Part shown: positions 60,957-64,000 of the stretch, one piece after another
Layout: each line of letters opens with the position of its first letter
Numbering within the stretch: the stretch's first letter is position 1
NCBI RefSeq assembly: GCF_900129645.1
Contig: NZ_FSQZ01000001.1
Span: 62,001-126,000 of the forward strand
Source: Acetomicrobium flavidum
GTDB taxonomy: Bacteria; Synergistota; Synergistia; Synergistales; Acetomicrobiaceae
Length of the DNA stretch: 64,000 bases
Reading direction: 5' to 3'
The notes under the pieces: generated by a model
Told to the model about the DNA's origin: nothing
Seen by the model: only the letters and a program-made list of their open reading frames with translations
The model's database searches: none
Position numbers and translations under genes: made by a program

Positions 60957-61772
60957 TAAAATACACGTTAATTTCTAACGAAATGATAACAAATGGTTAA
61001 TGTACTATAAAAAGGTAACACTTTATCTAGAAATGTTATTGAAATGAGAAGTCACAACACAACACTGGGAATTCATTATCCTAAGTTTCTTAATGGGCCA
61101 ATGACGTTTCAGTGAATACTCAGACCATCAGGGAGTGAGACAAGAGGTATTGAATGCCATCAAGCGAAATGAAATAGAGAGGTAAAAGCTATTTCAATTT
61201 GGTGGCGCCAAAGACTCTAATAAACCCATTGGTTCGCTAGCTTCTTGCACAGAAAGTTGGCACTAGAACTACAGACAGGTGCACAAAAGTTAATGACATA
61301 TGGTTTACCGGCATCAAATACATAGGTGAAGTCGTATCACAGTGGGAACGGACACATTTGCTTTGACATCGCATACCAATTGGCTTAATCGCCGCCGTGT
61401 TTTATCAGGATCCTTCTGGTACAGGTGCTGCTATCATGAAGGACCCTGTCGGAAGAGCCCTTAGGGGCCGCAAAGCGGAATCATAGAATATACGATCCCT
61501 AGCTCACGGTTTCGATAACTAAGGCTATCTTTCCGACTTTGGTTGCTACTTATCAGGTAAATAAGGTAGCTGCCCTTGAAAACTAAGACAACCCGAGCGG
61601 ACTCCGCTTTGGAAGCATGGATGTCACCAGGCCTGGGATATTCAAAGATAGATTAGGCAATATAGCTGAGGATGCGGATAAGGTTGACCCCGAGGTCTAT
61701 TACTGTTTTGATAACGGGTATTCCCCAAAGGGACGCTAATTTTACAAATATAGACATGAAGGGCAATATATA
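60957..61772 (+). pseudogene. Gene-poor stretch holding the remains of a decayed gene
   Basis: No intact gene of 60 codons or more exists here on either strand, yet coding-like residues run on the plus strand in three successive frames: QEVLNAIKRNEIER then FQFGGAKDSNKPIGSLASCTE (61141-61266), NDIWFTGIKYIGEVVSQWE and IPIGLIAAVFYQDPSGTGA..MKDPVGRALRGRKAES (61262-61486), and PTLVATYQVNKVAALEN plus GSMDVTRPGIFKDRLGNIAEDADKVDPEVYYCFDNG (61503-61739). They are interrupted by stops at 61183, 61364, 61484 and 61584. I read this as one gene ruined by frameshifts and nonsense changes; I cannot name the family. The first 150 bases (60957-61110) look non-coding. Convergent with the ABC ATPase gene. Confidence 0.6.
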
Positions 61773-62861
61773 TCACATTATCGCCAATAGCCTAACATCC
61801 AGCGGATCTACATGAAGCCCAATGCCTTGCCCTTCCTGCCAAAGGGCACCATCACGGCGATACGGTTCGACCACGCGGATCGTATCGCCCGATGCAAGCT
61901 TAACGACATATTCAATTTCGTCTCCTAAAAAGACGCTACTTACTATTTGGCCCCTCAATGTCCCGTCATCTGGAGAGACAATTTCGATCGATTCCGGCCT
62001 GATTGCCGCCGCGACTTCATCTCCCACTTTAAACTCTAAACTTTTTTCGTCAACATGAGCAATAACTGTTATTTCACTAATTAGCACTTTAGCATTATTG
62101 CCATCAATGGACGTCAATTTTCCCTTAAGAATGTTGGCCTGACCTATGAAGTCGGCAACGAAAAGGGAAGTGGGGTTCGTATAAAGCTCAAATGGCGTCG
62201 CTATCTGTTCAACCTTGCCCCCGTTTAAGACGGCAATCCTGTCTGCCAGAGCTAATGCTTCCTTTTGGTCGTGGGTAACATAAACGCAAGTGATCCCAAG
62301 GCGCTTCTGTAAGCTGCGAATTTCAGAGCGCATGTAAATTCGAAGCTTCGCATCGAGGTTGGACAACGGTTCGTCCATCAGCAGCACCTGAGGATTAATA
62401 ACCAATACCCTTGCCAAGGCAACTCTTTGCTGTTCTCCGCCCGAAAGCTGATTTGGGAATCGGTCTTCTATTCCACCTAAGCTTACCGTTTCGAGGGCCT
62501 CTGCGACACGCCTAACAATCTCTCCAGTCGGCAACTTCCTGATCTTAAGGCCATAAGCGATATTGTCAAATACAGTCATATGGGGAAATAAGGCATAGTT
62601 TTGAAACACAAAACCTATGTTTCGTTTGTTCGCCGCTATGCTCGTTACGTCATGTTTGCCGATGAAGACTTGTCCTTCTGTGGGCGTCTCAAAGCCTGCA
62701 ATCATGCGCAGGATGGTGGTCTTTCCGCATCCTGACGGCCCAAGCAAAGTTATAAGTTCACCTGCATTAATCTGAAGATTAACGTCGTCTACCGCCTTAA
62801 AGGCTGCTTCGCCACTATTAAATATTTTGGTCAAATGCTTAAGACAAATGGGAACGGACAA
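61773..62861 (-). CDS. ABC transporter ATP-binding protein, iron/polyamine-type (FbpC/PotA-like)
   Basis: 362 residues. Walker A LLGPSGCGKTTILRMIAG (about 39-56), Q-loop FVFQNYALFPHMTVFDNIAYGL, signature QLSGGEQQRVALARVL and Walker B LLMDEPLSNLDAKLR, then a C-terminal TOBE domain (about 240-360, VGDEVAAAIRPESIEIV). This is the CUT1/FbpC class serving iron(III), thiosulfate/sulfate, spermidine or 2-aminoethylphosphonate importers. The start is TTG with AAGGGGG seven bases upstream, one base after the permease stop. The fused permease next to it favours iron(III). Confidence 0.92.
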   Translation of the reverse strand: MSVPICLKHLTKIFNSGEAAFKAVDDVNLQINAGELITLLGPSGCGKTTILRMIAGFETPTEGQVFIGKHDVTSIAANKRNIGFVFQNYALFPHMTVFDNIAYGLKIRKLPTGEIVRRVAEALETVSLGGIEDRFPNQLSGGEQQRVALARVLVINPQVLLMDEPLSNLDAKLRIYMRSEIRSLQKRLGITCVYVTHDQKEALALADRIAVLNGGKVEQIATPFELYTNPTSLFVADFIGQANILKGKLTSIDGNNAKVLISEITVIAHVDEKSLEFKVGDEVAAAIRPESIEIVSPDDGTLRGQIVSSVFLGDEIEYVVKLASGDTIRVVEPYRRDGALWQEGQGIGLHVDPLDVRLLAIM

Positions 62862-62862
62862 T

Positions 62863-64000
62863 TTATATCCCCCTTTGCCACTTGAGGTTAGGATAAAGCG
62901 CCTCGAAAAGCAACCTTATAACCCACATGGCCATGGCAACGATCAGTATCAGGACCACGGAGAAGGCCGCTGCCTGGGCAAAAAGCAGCTCTGTAATGCA
63001 TTCAAGTATACGTACTGTCAGCAAGCTCAATCGTACCGAGACCAAAAATATCGTAGCACTTATAGCGGTCATCGAGACCACGAACAAATATTGAGTCCCG
63101 GTTATGATCGCCGGTGTAATCAAGGGCACCGTTACCTTTCTAAATGTAGTCAACTTCGAAGCGCCCAAGTTTAGCGACGCTTCTTCTAGTGAGGTATCTA
63201 TTTGCTTTAGCGTTGCCGTCGTAGCCCTTATTCCGGTTGCATCATATCTCGATACGCATAGTGCCACTATGATCGCCATGGTGCCGGTAAGCATAATAGG
63301 GCCTGAGCTAAATGCAATGGCGTAAGCGATGCCTACGACTGTCCCAGGCAATACATAATTAAGCAGGGATACGAACTCCAAGGCCTTTCGTCCGGGCAGT
63401 TCATGTCTGTTTACGAGATAACCTATTACGACTCCCACCGCGCCTCCCATAACGGTCGAGACCAGGGCAATTGTCACGGTATCTTTCACGGCCTTTCGTC
63501 CCACGGTAAAGACGTATACGTAATTTTCAAGGGTTAGGCTGTTATCCACTCCCCAAACTTTGATAAGGGACCCAAGAAATATAATGGAATACAAGAACAT
63601 GATGAACAAAGAAATGAGAGAGATTACAGCTAGCATCACGACTTCGGCAAACGTACCGGCGCCTTTGGGTTTGGAACGGGCTCCTGCTTTGCCTGACACG
63701 GTAACGTAATATCGGCTTTCTACCCAATAATGCTGAAGCAAGTATACAATCAGGGCGGGAACGAGCAGTGCAAAGGATATAGCGGCTCCTCCTTGCATAT
63801 CGTACATTCCCGTTATTTGCATGTAAGCTTGCGTCGTTAACACAGGAAAGGTATGTCCTGCCATGACAAGTGGAGTTGCAAAATCCGCAAGCGAGCTTCC
63901 AAAGAGCAGCAAAAACGAGTTTGCAAGCCCCGGTATGCTCAAAGGCAACGTCACCGTGCAAAAGGCCTGCCACGGGGTACTCCCCATGCTCATGGCTGCG
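62863..64000 (-). CDS. Fused ABC permease, iron(III)-type (FbpB-like), partial
   Basis: At least 379 residues, open at the right edge, so the N-terminus is missing. Two binding-protein-dependent permease domains are fused: the end of the first has the EAA loop MSMGSTPWQAFCTVTLPLSIPGLANSF, and the second, after a cytoplasmic linker (SGKAGARSKPKGAG), contains EEASLNLGASKLTTFRKVTVPLITPAI (about 270-296) and further helices. This twin-domain layout is that of FbpB/SfuB ferric-iron permeases (about 500-560 residues). ATG at 63993 is internal. Ends at TAA directly before the ATPase TTG. Its binding protein should lie to the right of the window. Confidence 0.9.
   Translation of the reverse strand, partial: AAMSMGSTPWQAFCTVTLPLSIPGLANSFLLLFGSSLADFATPLVMAGHTFPVLTTQAYMQITGMYDMQGGAAISFALLVPALIVYLLQHYWVESRYYVTVSGKAGARSKPKGAGTFAEVVMLAVISLISLFIMFLYSIIFLGSLIKVWGVDNSLTLENYVYVFTVGRKAVKDTVTIALVSTVMGGAVGVVIGYLVNRHELPGRKALEFVSLLNYVLPGTVVGIAYAIAFSSGPIMLTGTMAIIVALCVSRYDATGIRATTATLKQIDTSLEEASLNLGASKLTTFRKVTVPLITPAIITGTQYLFVVSMTAISATIFLVSVRLSLLTVRILECITELLFAQAAAFSVVLILIVAMAMWVIRLLFEALYPNLKWQRGI

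Noticed and set aside
60957-61772. Insertion sequence or transposon in the gene-poor stretch
   Set aside because: No terminal inverted repeats, target duplication or transposase-like motif could be seen; coding remnants look like a single degraded enzyme gene.

Overview
The window looks like chromosome of a strictly anaerobic, amino-acid- and peptide-fermenting diderm bacterium, most plausibly Synergistota (Acetomicrobium/Anaerobaculum-like). This is inferred from moderate GC, housekeeping genes of bacterial type (glmS, lepA, hemW), a selenocysteine insertion pair (selA-selB), periplasmic glucan synthesis genes (opgG-opgH, which imply an outer membrane) and an extreme density of peptidases, amidohydrolases and peptide/amino-acid transporters. 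No tRNA, rRNA, CRISPR array or recognisable insertion sequence was seen.

Layout. 1-6.3 kb: the 3' end of glmS, then a minus-strand six-gene run (asparaginase, winged-helix protein, CstA carrier, a small protein, an ArsA/Get3-like ATPase, a membrane-anchored protein). 6.4-9.3 kb: the Trk potassium system, whose trkA is split by a frameshift in a G tract. 9.3-12.6 kb: EamA exporter, P1-family peptidase, LUD protein and a small His-rich protein. 12.7-20.4 kb: a minus-strand envelope operon (opgG, opgH, endonuclease/phosphatase-like protein, cardiolipin synthase, MFS exporter). 20.6-29.6 kb: nitroreductase, M19 dipeptidase, HD/OB protein, HpcH aldolase, PP-loop protein, lepA-hemW, yedF, pncA. 29.8-36.9 kb: a GltS-like transporter, two M20 amidohydrolases and selA-selB on one strand. 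36.9-39.6 kb: DUF364 protein, an amino-acid permease reduced by an internal deletion, formamidase-like protein and MOSC protein.

From 39.6 to about 61 kb the window becomes visibly AT-richer and holds three linked catabolic units with two PucR-type regulators: (i) OPT transporter - racemase - DUF917 - DUF1177 - unknown - AroM - M29-like hydrolase; (ii) an NCS1 permease with a nitrilase-superfamily amidase; (iii) M29-like aminopeptidase - PepV - a complete Dpp/Opp ABC importer - a second racemase. Together they look like uptake and opening of cyclic or modified amino-acid derivatives (hydantoin, thiohydantoin, carbamoyl or dipeptide types), but no substrate can be read from the sequence. Unit (i), with several proteins of unknown function in one tightly coupled operon, is the best candidate for an undescribed pathway.

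The window ends with a decayed gene (about 61.1-61.7 kb) and part of an iron-type ABC importer (ATPase plus a fused permease running off the right edge).
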